This document shows positions 43,474 to 52,678 of a stretch of DNA of 64,000 nt, piece after piece. This DNA is from Pollutimonas harenae (lineage in GTDB: Bacteria > Pseudomonadota > Gammaproteobacteria > Burkholderiales > Burkholderiaceae_B). Each line of letters opens with the position of its first letter. Position 1 is the stretch's first letter. Both the position numbers and the translations under genes were made by a program. Location: positions 62,001 to 126,000 of the forward strand of contig NZ_SDQD01000002.1 of the NCBI RefSeq assembly GCF_004153685.1, written 5' to 3'. The notes beneath the pieces were generated by a model. That model did not search any database. It was given only the letters and a program-made list of their open reading frames with translations, and was not told the DNA's origin.

Positions 43474-43584
43474 ATGGACGACGATCAGCTTGCCGAGTTT
43501 ATGCGGTTCTTAAGAAAGTATCGACATAAGTTCAGGCGGATTGCCAAAGCAACTCGAAATGAGTGTGAGCACGATGATGAATAA
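43474..43584 (+). CDS. Possible 36-residue small ORF or gene remnant
   Basis: The frame from ATG at 43474 encodes 36 residues with an acidic start, a strongly basic middle (RFLRKYRHKFRRIAKATR) and an acidic end (ECEHDDE). No good SD is visible. The basic helix recalls the start of longer proteobacterial proteins, so it could be a truncated gene. It ends 15 bp before the convergent terminator of tRNA-Gly copy 2. It may be chance. Confidence 0.3.
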   Translation: MDDDQLAEFMRFLRKYRHKFRRIAKATRNECEHDDE

Positions 43585-43598
43585 GTTAGAGATACGCG

Positions 43599-43628
43599 AA
43601 AAAGCCCAGACCGAAGTCTGGGCTTTTT
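43599..43628 (-). terminator. Intrinsic terminator after tRNA-Gly copy 2
   Basis: On the minus strand a perfect 13-bp stem with a TTCG tetraloop is flanked by A- and T-runs. It begins 9 bases after the tRNA and resembles the terminator of copy 1, so tRNA and terminator were probably duplicated together. Confidence 0.9.
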
Positions 43629-43636
43629 TAGAAACC

Positions 43637-43712
43637 TGGAGCGGGAAACGAGTCTCGAACTCGCGACCTCAACCTTGGCAAGGTTGCGCTCTACCAACTG
43701 AGCTATTCCCGC
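43637..43712 (-). tRNA. tRNA-Gly (GCC), copy 2
   Basis: A 76-base cloverleaf on the minus strand with acceptor GCGGGAA / TTCCCGC, anticodon GCC and encoded CCA. Apart from pair 7-66 (A-T instead of G-C) it is identical to copy 1, 1.27 kb away. Confidence 0.96.
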
Positions 43713-43862
43713 GAAAGACCAAGATATTAGCATAAAATTCCGCCTGAGTGTCAAGCCGTCCCCTTCTTCGTCCATGAGACTATTCCAGTTTGAGTATTCT
43801 CGCGACAGCCAGAGGTATGCTTATGCTTTTTCATCGGCATACTGCCGGGTATTTTATCTTCA

Positions 43863-44894
43863 ATGGAGCTGCTTTTGCTGCATGTGGTCGATCAGGATCT
43901 GACTTCCTTTAACACGCTGGGCTTGCGCTCGCGCGCACGGTCTTTTGTGCGTTGCGAGTCTGCGGAACAGCTGCGCGCACTGTCCGATCTGGCTGATGCG
44001 TATCGTGACGTCTTTATATTGGGGGGCGGCAGCAATGTTGTGCTGGCCTCTGAGCTTGATTGCCTGGTCATCAAGATGGACAACGTGGGGGTGCGGCTGC
44101 TGAGCGAAACAGACGATGAGTGGGTGGTCGAGGCTCAGGCCGGCGAACAGTGGCATGGCTTTGTCGAGCACTGCATCGATCAGGGGTGGAATGGGCTGGA
44201 GAATCTGGCCTTGATTCCTGGCACGGTAGGTGCTGCGCCGGTCCAGAACATCGGTGCGTACGGGGTTGAGCTGGATCAGCGCTTCCATAGCTTGTTGGCG
44301 TGGAATATGCGTGAGCAGCGCTTGGTCGAGATGGGTGCGAAAGAGTGCGGCTTTTCATACCGCAACAGTTTTTTCAAGCAGGCGGGGCAAGGGCGTTGGC
44401 TGATTGTGGCCGTGCGCTTTTGTTTGCCCAAGCGGTGGACGCCGGTGCTGAGTTACCCGGATCTTCAGCGTCATCCTGTGCTGCAGGCGGCGGGCGCAGA
44501 TGCCACGGCGCGACAGATTTTCGACGCCGTAGGCCAGATCAGGCAAAGCAAGCTGCCTGATCCGGCGGTGCAAGGTAACGCAGGCAGTTTTTTCAAAAAT
44601 CCTGTGATTATCGCTAGGGCATACGAGGCACTCAAGAAAGCGCACCCTGGCCTGGTGGCTTATCCGCAGCCTGACGGAGCGTACAAACTCGCAGCTGGCT
44701 GGCTGATCGAACAAGCTGGCTGGAAGGGCAGGCGTGTGGGGGCGGCTGGTGTGCATGACCGCCAGGCTTTGGTGTTGGTCAACGATGGGGGCGCCACAGC
44801 GGACGACATCGTCGCACTAGCCAGTGCCATCAAGACGGATATTGCAGCGCGTTTTGGCGTGGATCTCGAGCAGGAGCCCGTTCAGGTGGGCTGA
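43863..44894 (+). CDS. murB: UDP-N-acetylenolpyruvoylglucosamine reductase
   Basis: A 343-residue FAD enzyme that reduces UDP-GlcNAc-enolpyruvate to UDP-MurNAc in peptidoglycan synthesis. Motifs: [10 protein letters not shown], the FAD-binding [56 protein letters not shown] with the catalytic serine, and [13 protein letters not shown]. It is the type I (E. coli-like) form by length. The SD is weak. No other murein genes flank it. Confidence 0.95.
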   Translation: MELLLLHVVDQDLTSFNTLGLRSRARSFVRCESAEQLRALSDLADAYRDVFILGGGSNVVLASELDCLVIKMDNVGVRLLSETDDEWVVEAQAGEQWHGFVEHCIDQGWNGLENLALIPGTVGAAPVQNIGAYGVELDQRFHSLLAWNMREQRLVEMGAKECGFSYRNSFFKQAGQGRWLIVAVRFCLPKRWTPVLSYPDLQRHPVLQAAGADATARQIFDAVGQIRQSKLPDPAVQGNAGSFFKNPVIIARAYEALKKAHPGLVAYPQPDGAYKLAAGWLIEQAGWKGRRVGAAGVHDRQALVLVNDGGATADDIVALASAIKTDIAARFGVDLEQEPVQVG

Positions 44895-44961
44895 GCCATA
44901 GTCCAGGAATGTGGTGGATTGTGAGCAGTCCACCGATATGGTGAACTGCTCAGGTTGGTGT

Positions 44962-45753
44962 TCAGGTTGCCAGTACGTCCTGCATGTCGAACAGGCCGAA
45001 TTCCTTGCGGGCCAGATAGCGGGCGGCGCGCAGGCTGCCTTGGGCGTATGTGGCACGACTGCTGGACCGGTGTGTGATTTCTATGCGTTCACCTGTGCCG
45101 CAGAAGTAGACAGTGTGGTCGCCCACAATATCGCCCCCGCGTACGACTGAAAATCCGATGTTGCCGGTTTCCCGGGCGCCTGTTTCTCCGTGGCGAGCCC
45201 AGTCGGCGATGTCGTCCAGCTTTTTACCCCAGGCGTTGGCCACAGCTTCTCCCATGGCTAGTGCTGTACCGGAGGGAGCGTCGACTTTGTTTCGGTGGTG
45301 CGCCTCGAAGACTTCGACGTCGTAGCCGCTGTTCAGCAGCTTGGCCGCTATGTCTAGGAGCTTAAGGGTAGCATTGACCCCGACGCTCATGTTGGGAGCG
45401 AACACCACTGCAATTTTCTGGCTGGCGGCCTGTATGGCCTGCTTGCCTTGCTCGTCGAAGCCTGTGGTGCCGATGACGCACTTGGTGCCATGTTTGATGC
45501 ATGCTTGCAGGTGTGCCAGTGTGCCCTCGGGTCGAGTGAAGTCGATCAGACAATCGGCGTCGGCAAGTGCATTAAGGTTGTCGCTGATCAGCACGCCTGT
45601 GTTGTGCCCAAGAAAGGCGCCGGCATCTTGCCCCAATGCCGCAGATCCGCTGCGGTCCAATGCAACCGTGAGTTCCAGATCGGGGCTTTGGGTCACGGCT
45701 TCGATCAGCATGCGGCCCATACGGCCGTCTGCGCCAGCGATGGCAATACGCAT
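44962..45753 (-). CDS. dapB: 4-hydroxy-tetrahydrodipicolinate reductase
   Basis: A 263-residue enzyme of lysine and diaminopimelate synthesis. It has the cofactor site [48 protein letters not shown], the catalytic [16 protein letters not shown] and [13 protein letters not shown]. It lies 9 bp after bamE on the same strand and is probably cotranscribed, a conserved Bordetella-type arrangement (from memory). Confidence 0.96.
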   Translation of the reverse strand: MRIAIAGADGRMGRMLIEAVTQSPDLELTVALDRSGSAALGQDAGAFLGHNTGVLISDNLNALADADCLIDFTRPEGTLAHLQACIKHGTKCVIGTTGFDEQGKQAIQAASQKIAVVFAPNMSVGVNATLKLLDIAAKLLNSGYDVEVFEAHHRNKVDAPSGTALAMGEAVANAWGKKLDDIADWARHGETGARETGNIGFSVVRGGDIVGDHTVYFCGTGERIEITHRSSSRATYAQGSLRAARYLARKEFGLFDMQDVLAT

Positions 45754-45762
45754 TTTTTCCCC

Positions 45763-46323
45763 CTAGCGTAGTGGTTCAGTAGAGCTTGTGCCCGGTATAT
45801 GTATGCCCGGGTTGGGTTGGGGCTCGTTTTTATTGATGATAGCCCGATGCTCCGTACTGCTGGCGGGCAGGGCTTCAGCTTCGGCATTTGCTTCACGGGT
45901 ATTGGGTTCATCTTTCGATGCGTCGATGGCGCCAGCTCCGCTGTCAGTCTTTTCGTAAGGCTGCCGGTCAGGCTGATCATCGCCTTCCCAGCGCACAAGC
46001 GTGTCACCTTCGAACCAGACAGTGAATTGACGGTCTTCTTCCTCGCCGTAGCCAGGCTTGTTATAGTAAGGATAGTCCCAGCGATTAGTACGGAAAATAT
46101 CCTGTAGCGTTGGGGTGCCCAAAATAAAACGAACCTGCTCGCGCGTCATGCCCTGCTGTAGTTGCGCAACTTGTTCGGCGGTAATCCAGTTGCCCTGTTG
46201 GATGTCTGGGCGATACGGAAAGCCCCAGTGAGTGCCGCCGCAGGCTGTCAAGGCCATAGTCAGCACACTTGCCGTCAAACCGGCCCGAAGCATGGAAAAT
46301 CTTGGTTTTGCAGTCGTCAGCAC
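45763..46323 (-). CDS. bamE: Outer membrane assembly factor BamE
   Basis: A 186-residue lipoprotein of the SmpA/OmlA family, part of the BAM complex that inserts outer-membrane proteins. The signal ends in ALTAC; the domain is WITAEQVAQLQQGMTREQVRFILGTPTLQDIFRTNRWDYPYY and QFTVWFEGDTLVRWEGD. A Glu/Asn/Pro-rich tail of about 70 residues extends beyond the usual domain. The start is a GTG at 46323 with AGGGG 6 bases upstream; the in-frame ATG at 46293 lacks an SD. It is divergent from fur. Confidence 0.92.
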   Translation of the reverse strand: MLTTAKPRFSMLRAGLTASVLTMALTACGGTHWGFPYRPDIQQGNWITAEQVAQLQQGMTREQVRFILGTPTLQDIFRTNRWDYPYYNKPGYGEEEDRQFTVWFEGDTLVRWEGDDQPDRQPYEKTDSGAGAIDASKDEPNTREANAEAEALPASSTEHRAIINKNEPQPNPGIHIPGTSSTEPLR

Positions 46324-46470
46324 GAAGCGCCCCTGTTATTCATCTAGGATAAAACCGTTATCATAAAGCTTGGATAATAAACGCATAATAGCGTTAGTCA
46401 GCGTCGAGCGTATTGCGAGCCCCGCATACACCCGAACCACCTTACCATTTCTGCCAGAGACATTTTAGCT

Positions 46471-46893
46471 ATGAATGACCAAACTGAATTGAAGAACATG
46501 GGTTTAAAGGCGACCTTCCCGCGTCTGAAAATCCTTGATATTTTTCGACGAGCCGATCTACGCCATCAAAGTGCCGAAGACGTCTACCGTACGCTTGTGG
46601 CCGAGGATGTCGACATAGGCCTGGCCACGGTTTACCGCGTACTGACCCAGTTTGAACAGGCGGGCATTTTGGTACGAAGCCAGTTTGATGGTGGCAAGGC
46701 TGTTTTTGAACTTAACGACGGCGATCATCACGATCACCTTATTTGCACTAATTGCGGCACGGTAGTCGAGTTCACTGACCACGAAATTGAAAAACGCCAG
46801 CATAAGGTTGCCAAAGACAAAGGCTTTGTACTCGAAAGCCATACAATGCTGTTGTATGGCATTTGCCCGAACTGCTCGCAAAAAAAGCAATAA
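46471..46893 (+). CDS. fur: Ferric uptake regulator
   Basis: A 140-residue metalloregulator. It has the DNA-binding domain ([18 protein letters not shown] ... [33 protein letters not shown]), the metal-binding [16 protein letters not shown] and a C-terminal CPNC. It is divergent from bamE in an AT-rich 147-bp region. TTATC and GATAA half sites occur there (around 46361-46380), but I could not recognise a clear 19-bp Fur box. Confidence 0.96.
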   Translation: MNDQTELKNMGLKATFPRLKILDIFRRADLRHQSAEDVYRTLVAEDVDIGLATVYRVLTQFEQAGILVRSQFDGGKAVFELNDGDHHDHLICTNCGTVVEFTDHEIEKRQHKVAKDKGFVLESHTMLLYGICPNCSQKKQ

Positions 46894-46919
46894 ATAAGCA
46901 AGCAATACACAGCAGCAAG

Positions 46920-46947
46920 AAAAGCCGGCTAAAGCCGGCTTTTCTTT
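46920..46947. terminator. Bidirectional terminator between fur and recN
   Basis: A 10-bp stem AAAAGCCGGC / GCCGGCTTTT with a TAAA loop lies between convergent genes, with A- and T-runs on both sides. Confidence 0.9.
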
Positions 46948-46995
46948 ATTAATGAGTGGTATGCGGCTCTCAGATGCCTGAATACTGAATTGTGC

Positions 46996-48651
46996 CTAAC
47001 CGGCGCCCGCCAGCATTTCGCGAGCATGGCGGCGGGTTGTGTCGGTAATTTTCAGGCCACCCAGCATGCGAGCGATTTCGTGTACGCGTTCTTCGTCGTT
47101 CAGGGCCTCGATTTGGGACAGCGTGCCGCTGCGGGTGCTTGATTTTTTGACTTCATAATGATGCGCGCCACGTGCAGCAACTTGTGGCAGGTGGGTCACG
47201 CATAGCACTTGGTGGCGGTCTCCGAGTTCGCGTAGGAGCTTGCCCACGACCTCGGCGACGGCACCGCCCACGCCGGTATCGACTTCGTCGAAAATCAGTG
47301 TGGGCACCCGAGCGGCCTGGCTGGCAATGACCGACAAGGCCAATGAGATACGCGCCAGTTCGCCGCCGGAGGCTACTTTGGCCAGAGGCTTGGGACTGGT
47401 CCCGGCATGTCCGGCCACCAGGAACTCTATGGCTTCATTGCCACCTGCACCGGGTGGACAGTTTGATAAATTAACCTTGAAACTGCCGCCCTGCATGGCC
47501 AGGTCTTGCATGGCGGCGGTGACCTGCTGCGAAAGCTTTTTGCTGGTTTTATGCCGTGCCTTGCTTAATAGCTCTGCCTGGCTTTGATACTGTGCGGCTG
47601 CAGCATCGCGCTGTTGTGTGAGTGCATCGGTATCGGCAGCTGCCTGGCTGTTGTGCAGTTGCTGTACAAGGCCCTGGAACAGGGCAGGCAGGTCGTGAGG
47701 TTCGGTTTTGAACTTGCGTGCCGCCTCGAAGAGGGTGGACAAGCGTTGCTCAGCATGAGCCAGTTTTTCGGGCTCGAGTTCGAGTTTGTCCAGGTAGCTG
47801 TTCAGGTCGGAAACGGCTTCAACGGTTGATATGCGGGCTGATTCGATGGCATCGTAAATACTTTGTAAATGGCTATCGTGACGCAGTTGCTGGCTGATGG
47901 CGTGGGCTGCGGCATTCAGGGCCTGCATGGCCGAACCTTGCCCGTTGTCGTTATCGAGAGCGGCCAATGTTTGTGTAGCGCCATCAAGCAGGGCCTGAGC
48001 ATGGGCCAGCCGGTTGTGGTTGTTGCTGAGCGTTTCCCATTCGTTTTCCTGCAGCCCCAGTTGTTCGAGTTCGGTTACCTGCCACTCGAGCTGTTCGCGT
48101 TCAGCCTGCAGTGTGGCGTCATTGGCCAGCGCGGTAGCCAGGCTTTTTTCGGCTTGCTGCCACTGTTGCCACGCTTGTTGCACCTGGCGGGCCAGCGGCA
48201 GGTGCCCACCCTGGGTATCGAGCAGCTCTCGCTGATTGGCCGCCTTGAGCAAGCTTTGATGGGCATGCTGGCCATGGATGTCGACCAGTTGCTCGCCCAG
48301 TTCGCGCAATTGGCTCAGCGTGACCGGCAGCCCGTTGATGAACGATCGGCTGCGGCCCTGCGCATCGATGACCCGGCGCAGGATGAGGTCGTCGTCGCTG
48401 GTGAATTCGTGCTCTTGCAGCCACGTTTGCAGACTGGCGGGAGGCTCGAAGACCGCGGAAATATCAGCGCGTGGTGCGCCGTCGCGAATGGCCGAGGCGT
48501 CGCCCCGGGCCCCCAACGCAAGCGATAGAGCGTCGATAAGTATGGATTTACCCGCCCCGGTCTCGCCGGAGAACACGGTGAAACCGGGTGCGAAGGGTAT
48601 TTCTGCCTGATCGACAATGACGAAGTCGCGTATATGCAGGGATCGCAGCAT
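46996..48651 (-). CDS. recN: DNA repair protein RecN
   Basis: A 551-residue SMC-like ATPase for double-strand break repair. It has Walker A FSGETGAGKSILIDALSLALG at the N-terminus, long coiled-coil regions in the middle (about 150-350), the signature LAKVASGGELARISLAL and Walker B TLIFDEVDTGVGG. The ATG at 48651 begins the standard LRSLHIRDFVIVDQAEI; the longer frame to 48768 overlaps nadK and is rejected. It starts 4 bp after nadK, so the two form an operon. Confidence 0.96.
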   Translation of the reverse strand: MLRSLHIRDFVIVDQAEIPFAPGFTVFSGETGAGKSILIDALSLALGARGDASAIRDGAPRADISAVFEPPASLQTWLQEHEFTSDDDLILRRVIDAQGRSRSFINGLPVTLSQLRELGEQLVDIHGQHAHQSLLKAANQRELLDTQGGHLPLARQVQQAWQQWQQAEKSLATALANDATLQAEREQLEWQVTELEQLGLQENEWETLSNNHNRLAHAQALLDGATQTLAALDNDNGQGSAMQALNAAAHAISQQLRHDSHLQSIYDAIESARISTVEAVSDLNSYLDKLELEPEKLAHAEQRLSTLFEAARKFKTEPHDLPALFQGLVQQLHNSQAAADTDALTQQRDAAAAQYQSQAELLSKARHKTSKKLSQQVTAAMQDLAMQGGSFKVNLSNCPPGAGGNEAIEFLVAGHAGTSPKPLAKVASGGELARISLALSVIASQAARVPTLIFDEVDTGVGGAVAEVVGKLLRELGDRHQVLCVTHLPQVAARGAHHYEVKKSSTRSGTLSQIEALNDEERVHEIARMLGGLKITDTTRRHAREMLAGAG

Positions 48652-48655
48652 AGGT

Positions 48656-49555
48656 TTATTCGGTCTCGTCCGAGACTTGAGGCATGTGGTTCCAGGAAAG
48701 CTTTTGGCGTAGCGTTGAGAAAAAGCTGTAGCCGGTAGGGTGTATGAACCGGACGGTATGCTGCGCACGGCGGACGTCGATGCGATCGCCTGGCTGGCAT
48801 TCGGACCAGGTCTGCATGTCGAAGTGGACGCTGGCGCCCGATTCGACTCGTCCGAGGGCGGTGATGGTCAGGCTGAGCGTACCGCTATCGGGCAGGACAA
48901 TGGGACGGTTGGACAAGGTTTGAGGGGCAACTGGTACCAGTAAAAAGGCAGCCAGCTTGGGGTGGACGATAGGCCCGTTGGCTGAAAGTGAATAGGCCGT
49001 GGAACCCGTAGGGGTGGCGACGATAAGGCCGTCGGCCCGTTGGCTGTACATGAACGCGCCGTCGAACTCGACGCGAACCTCGATCATGCCGCCGCGGCCG
49101 GCGCGGTTGAGCACCACATCGTTGAGGGCCAGGCCGGAATACAGGGTTTCGTCGTTGCGGACGATACGACCTTCGAGCAGTACGCGTTCTTCGGCGTTGT
49201 AATTGCCATGAATGACGCTGTTCAAGGCATCGGTGGCGCTATGCAGTGGAATGTCGGTGATGAAACCGAGACGGCCATGGTTGATGCCGATGAGGGCAAT
49301 GTTGCTGTAGGCCAGTTGGCGGGCAGCGCCCAGCATGGTGCCGTCGCCCCCCATGACGATAGCCAGGTCAGCCTGTTGGCCGATTTCGTCATAGGAGGCG
49401 ATGGTGTGTTCGGTAATGTCGGTATTGCGGGCCGTGTCGGCTTCCAATAGCACTTTACAGCCTTCGGCTTGCAACATGCCGGCAAGCTTGCGCAAGGGCG
49501 CGTCAAGGCCGGTATCCTGGTACCGGCCTATGATAGCGATGGTTTTGAAGTGCAT
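48656..49555 (-). CDS. nadK: NAD kinase
   Basis: A 299-residue enzyme that phosphorylates NAD to NADP. Motifs: the GGDGT loop (LAIVMGGDGTMLGAAR), NHGRLGFITDI, and the NAD-binding SQRADGLIVATPTGSTAYSLSANGPIVHP. It is divergent from hrcA and directly precedes recN, the usual nadK-recN pairing in proteobacteria. Confidence 0.96.
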   Translation of the reverse strand: MHFKTIAIIGRYQDTGLDAPLRKLAGMLQAEGCKVLLEADTARNTDITEHTIASYDEIGQQADLAIVMGGDGTMLGAARQLAYSNIALIGINHGRLGFITDIPLHSATDALNSVIHGNYNAEERVLLEGRIVRNDETLYSGLALNDVVLNRAGRGGMIEVRVEFDGAFMYSQRADGLIVATPTGSTAYSLSANGPIVHPKLAAFLLVPVAPQTLSNRPIVLPDSGTLSLTITALGRVESGASVHFDMQTWSECQPGDRIDVRRAQHTVRFIHPTGYSFFSTLRQKLSWNHMPQVSDETE

Positions 49556-49670
49556 GGGCCCAACCTTGTTGATTGATGGAATAATACAGACTCATTGATT
49601 ATATTGTTACTGGAACCGAATGGCTGTAGGTATAACAACCTGTGTCAGCTACATTCTTTAGAATAGCGTC

Positions 49671-50678
49671 ATGGATGATCGAGCCAATGCGCTTTTGAAA
49701 GCGCTCATAGAAAAATACATTGCGGATGGACAACCGGTAGGTTCCCGTACGCTCTCCAAGATGTTCGATCTGTCGCCCGCGACCATACGTAACGTCATGG
49801 CCGATCTCGAAGACCTGGGCCTGATTCACAGTCCTCACACCTCGGCGGGACGCATACCCACGCCCAAAGGCTATCGCTTGTTTGCAGACCGCCTGCTGGC
49901 GGTGCAGCGCTTTCACTCCTTGCCCAGTCAAATCAGGCAGACGCTGCCAGCGGCCGAACCGGGTCGGGCTGTTACGGCGGCCGCAACCCTGTTGTCCAAT
50001 TTGTCTCAATTCGCGGGGGTGGTGCTGGCGCCCAAGCGGGCTCAGGTATTTCGGCAAATCGAATTCATCCGCCTGTCTGAAAAAAGGGTACTGCTGATCA
50101 TCGTCACTCCTGATGGCGATGTACAGAATCGTATCCTGTTTGTGGCGCGCGATTATCTCGAGCAGGAGCTGATCGAGGCCAGCAATTTCTTTAACCAGCA
50201 TTTTGCCGGCATGTCGTTCGAGCAGGTCAAAATAACCATAGCCGACGAACTTTCATCCTTGCAGGCCGATATTTCACGCTTGATGCAGGCGGCTGTCGAG
50301 GCGGGTACAGCAGCAGCCGACACCGACGAATCCCTGGTCATTTCCGGCGAAAGCAAGCTGCTCGATATTTCCGAAATCGCTTCCGATATGGATAGGTTGC
50401 GGCGCATGTTTGCCTTGTTTGAAAAGAAAACCGATCTTTTACAGCTATTGGACGTGTCCAGCCGTGCGCAGGGCGTGCAAATTTATATCGGTGGTGATTC
50501 CCAGTTGGTACCCATGGACGATGTTTCCGTGATTACCGCCCCTTACGGCGTGGACGGCACGATAGTCGGCACGTTGGGGGTCATCGGGCCTTCACGCATG
50601 GCATACGAGCGGGTCATTCCTATTGTTGATATCACCGCGCGCCTCCTGTCCAATGCCTTGAGCCACAATCAGTCTTAG
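49671..50678 (+). CDS. hrcA: Heat-inducible transcription repressor HrcA
   Basis: A 335-residue repressor with an N-terminal winged helix ([65 protein letters not shown]) and a GAF-like C-terminal domain. HrcA binds CIRCE elements, usually at groESL. I see no CIRCE element in this window; the nearby grpE and dnaK have sigma-32 promoters instead. It is followed 33 bp later by hemH. Confidence 0.95.
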   Translation: MDDRANALLKALIEKYIADGQPVGSRTLSKMFDLSPATIRNVMADLEDLGLIHSPHTSAGRIPTPKGYRLFADRLLAVQRFHSLPSQIRQTLPAAEPGRAVTAAATLLSNLSQFAGVVLAPKRAQVFRQIEFIRLSEKRVLLIIVTPDGDVQNRILFVARDYLEQELIEASNFFNQHFAGMSFEQVKITIADELSSLQADISRLMQAAVEAGTAAADTDESLVISGESKLLDISEIASDMDRLRRMFALFEKKTDLLQLLDVSSRAQGVQIYIGGDSQLVPMDDVSVITAPYGVDGTIVGTLGVIGPSRMAYERVIPIVDITARLLSNALSHNQS

Positions 50679-50711
50679 GGGCTGGCGGCTGTTATCGGAT
50701 TTCTCTCATTC

Positions 50712-51773
50712 ATGCCCAAGTTTTTTGCATCATCTTATTTGCCGGAGCCTGTTGATCCACATGCGTTCAACCAGGAGCCGCCGCCTCGACTTCCTGGTCC
50801 AGTGGGCATACTGCTTGTCAATCTTGGTACGCCTGACGCGCCCACCGCGAGCTCCATACGCAGGTATCTGGGTGAGTTCCTGTCCGATCCGCGTGTCATT
50901 GAAATTCCCCAATGGATCTGGCAGGTCATTTTGCGGGTGTTCATCCTGACTCGCCGTCCCGCTGCATTGGCACCGCGCTACCAGGAAATCTGGCTTGACG
51001 GCGGGTCGCCCCTCTTGGTCTGGAGCCGGCTCCAGGCGCAGGGTGTACAGAAACATCTCCAGGACCAGGGGCTGGATGCACGGGTGGCACTGGGAATGCG
51101 CTATGGCAATCCGTCGATAGCAGCAGCGATTGATGAGCTCAGGGCGTCTGGCTGCCAGCGTATCCTGACTGTGCCCATGTACCCGCAGTATGCCGCCAGC
51201 ACGACGGCCACCGCCGTTGATCACGTGGCTGCTTATGCGGCCCGGTTGCGCGACCAGCCTGAACTGCGATTCATCAAGCGCTTTCAGGATGATCCGGCCT
51301 ATATACAGGCCCTGGCCCGGCAAGTGCGCGAATTTTGGGATCAGCACGGTAAGCCACAGCGGCTATTGCTCAGTTTTCATGGTTTGCCGCGCAGAACCGT
51401 AGAGCAGGGTGACCCCTATTATCGCGATTGTATGGACACCGCCAAGCTGCTCAGGCAGGAGCTGGGTCAGGACGGACAACTGATCCATGTTTCATTCCAA
51501 AGCCGTTTTGGTGCCGAGCGGTGGCTGGAACCTTATACGGAACCGACATTGCGGCAGTGGGCGCGCGATGGCATTACGCAGGTTGATGTCATGTGTCCGG
51601 GCTTTCTGGCAGACTGCCTGGAAACCCTGGAAGAAATTCAAATGCAATGTCGCGATGCCTTCCTGGCAGAAGGAGGGCAGCAGTTTCGATATCTTCCGTG
51701 CCTGAACGATGACCCGGTCTGGGCAGCGGGGTTTGCCGCCCTGATCCGCAAGTCGCTGGGGGGATGGGTGTAA
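50712..51773 (+). CDS. hemH: Ferrochelatase
   Basis: A 353-residue enzyme that inserts Fe2+ into protoporphyrin IX, the last step of haem synthesis. Motifs: GILLVNLGTPDAPT, GGSPLLVWS, the catalytic histidine in LLSFHGLPRRTVEQGDPYY, FQSRFGAERWLEPYT and CPGFLADCLETLEE. It lies between hrcA and grpE, with a gap of 119 bp before grpE that contains a heat-shock promoter. Confidence 0.95.
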   Translation: MPKFFASSYLPEPVDPHAFNQEPPPRLPGPVGILLVNLGTPDAPTASSIRRYLGEFLSDPRVIEIPQWIWQVILRVFILTRRPAALAPRYQEIWLDGGSPLLVWSRLQAQGVQKHLQDQGLDARVALGMRYGNPSIAAAIDELRASGCQRILTVPMYPQYAASTTATAVDHVAAYAARLRDQPELRFIKRFQDDPAYIQALARQVREFWDQHGKPQRLLLSFHGLPRRTVEQGDPYYRDCMDTAKLLRQELGQDGQLIHVSFQSRFGAERWLEPYTEPTLRQWARDGITQVDVMCPGFLADCLETLEEIQMQCRDAFLAEGGQQFRYLPCLNDDPVWAAGFAALIRKSLGGWV

Positions 51774-51822
51774 ACTCAGCCCGGACAAAATTTTGCTGCG
51801 CAAGAACTTGATGTGCGCAGGT

Positions 51823-51851
51823 CTTGAAAATGGGGGCAATTGCCCCCATTT
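51823..51851 (+). promoter_or_regulatory. Sigma-32 heat-shock promoter of grpE
   Basis: A perfect -35 CTTGAAA (51823-51829) and -10 CCCCATTT (51844-51851) are 14 bp apart, matching the RpoH consensus. The -10 and spacer form a 24-bp perfect palindrome (51828-51851), so AAATGGGG mirrors CCCCATTT. Confidence 0.88.
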
Positions 51852-51892
51852 GCATGAAATTGGACAATTCAGATCAGAAGTGGAGATTTTTT

Positions 51893-52507
51893 ATGCCGGC
51901 ATCCCAAGAACCTCAGGATCCCAAGCAGCAGGACCCAGCAGTTGATACCTCCGAACAGATGGAGGTCAACGCAGAGCAAAGCGCTACCGACAGCAGCGAA
52001 GAACAGTCTGCAGCACAGGGCATTGAGGCCCGTACCGACGAGGAATGGGCCACGCTATTGTCCGAAACACAGGAAAAAGTGGCTCAGTATCACGATGAAT
52101 TGTTGCGGGCCAAGGCAGAAGTCGAAAACATTCGTCGCCGCGCCCAGGACGACGTGGCCAAAGCACGCAAGTTTGGTACCGAGTCGTTTGCCGAGAGCCT
52201 GATTCCTGTCAAAGACAGCCTGGAGGCTGCTCTGGCGCTCACCGATCAAACGGCTGAAGCCTGGAAGGAAGGCGTAGAGGTGACTTTGCGTCAGATCAAC
52301 ACCGCATTTGAGCGCAACCAATTGAAAGACGTGGCGCCGAACCAGGGCGACAAATTCGATCCGCACCTGCATCAGGCCATTTCTTCGGTGCCATCCGAGC
52401 TGCCAGAAGGAACAATCGTCCAGCTGCTGCAAAAGGGCTACACCATCGCTGATCGGGTCTTGCGCCCAGCTTTGGTCATGGTGTCTTCGGGGCAGCCTGC
52501 CGCGTAA
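51893..52507 (+). CDS. grpE: Nucleotide exchange factor GrpE
   Basis: A 204-residue cochaperone that releases ADP from DnaK. A long acidic, disordered N-terminus and a helix (about 50-100, [49 protein letters not shown]) precede the C-terminal beta domain ([46 protein letters not shown]). The ATG at 51893 follows TGGAG; upstream in-frame starts at 51824 and 51854 precede or overlap the promoter and are rejected. Confidence 0.95.
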   Translation: MPASQEPQDPKQQDPAVDTSEQMEVNAEQSATDSSEEQSAAQGIEARTDEEWATLLSETQEKVAQYHDELLRAKAEVENIRRRAQDDVAKARKFGTESFAESLIPVKDSLEAALALTDQTAEAWKEGVEVTLRQINTAFERNQLKDVAPNQGDKFDPHLHQAISSVPSELPEGTIVQLLQKGYTIADRVLRPALVMVSSGQPAA

Positions 52508-52595
52508 GCGTCCAGACGCTTGTTGGGGTTTTTGGCCTGTTTTGCATGAAAAAAGCTAGTTAATGCGCGAAAAATACAAAATTTTTGTAGCAAGG

Positions 52596-52623
52596 CTTGA
52601 AATTACAGGTGCAAGCCCCACTT
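52596..52623 (+). promoter_or_regulatory. Sigma-32 heat-shock promoter of dnaK
   Basis: A perfect -35 CTTGAAA (52596-52602) and a -10 CCCCACTT (52616-52623, one mismatch to CCCCATNT) are 13 bp apart, 56 bp before the dnaK start. Confidence 0.85.
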
Positions 52624-52678
52624 AAGAACCATCAAGCAGTTTTCACAAATTCAAAATTTTTAGCAGGGTTATAAGATC

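Noticed and set aside
43485-43775. A 96-codon minus-strand frame spanning tRNA-Gly copy 2
   Set aside because: It runs through the whole tRNA and its terminator; its sequence is translated tRNA.
46361-46380. TTATC and GATAA halves upstream of fur, considered as a Fur box
   Set aside because: The spacing and flanks do not fit the 19-bp Fur consensus; AT-rich promoter DNA explains them.
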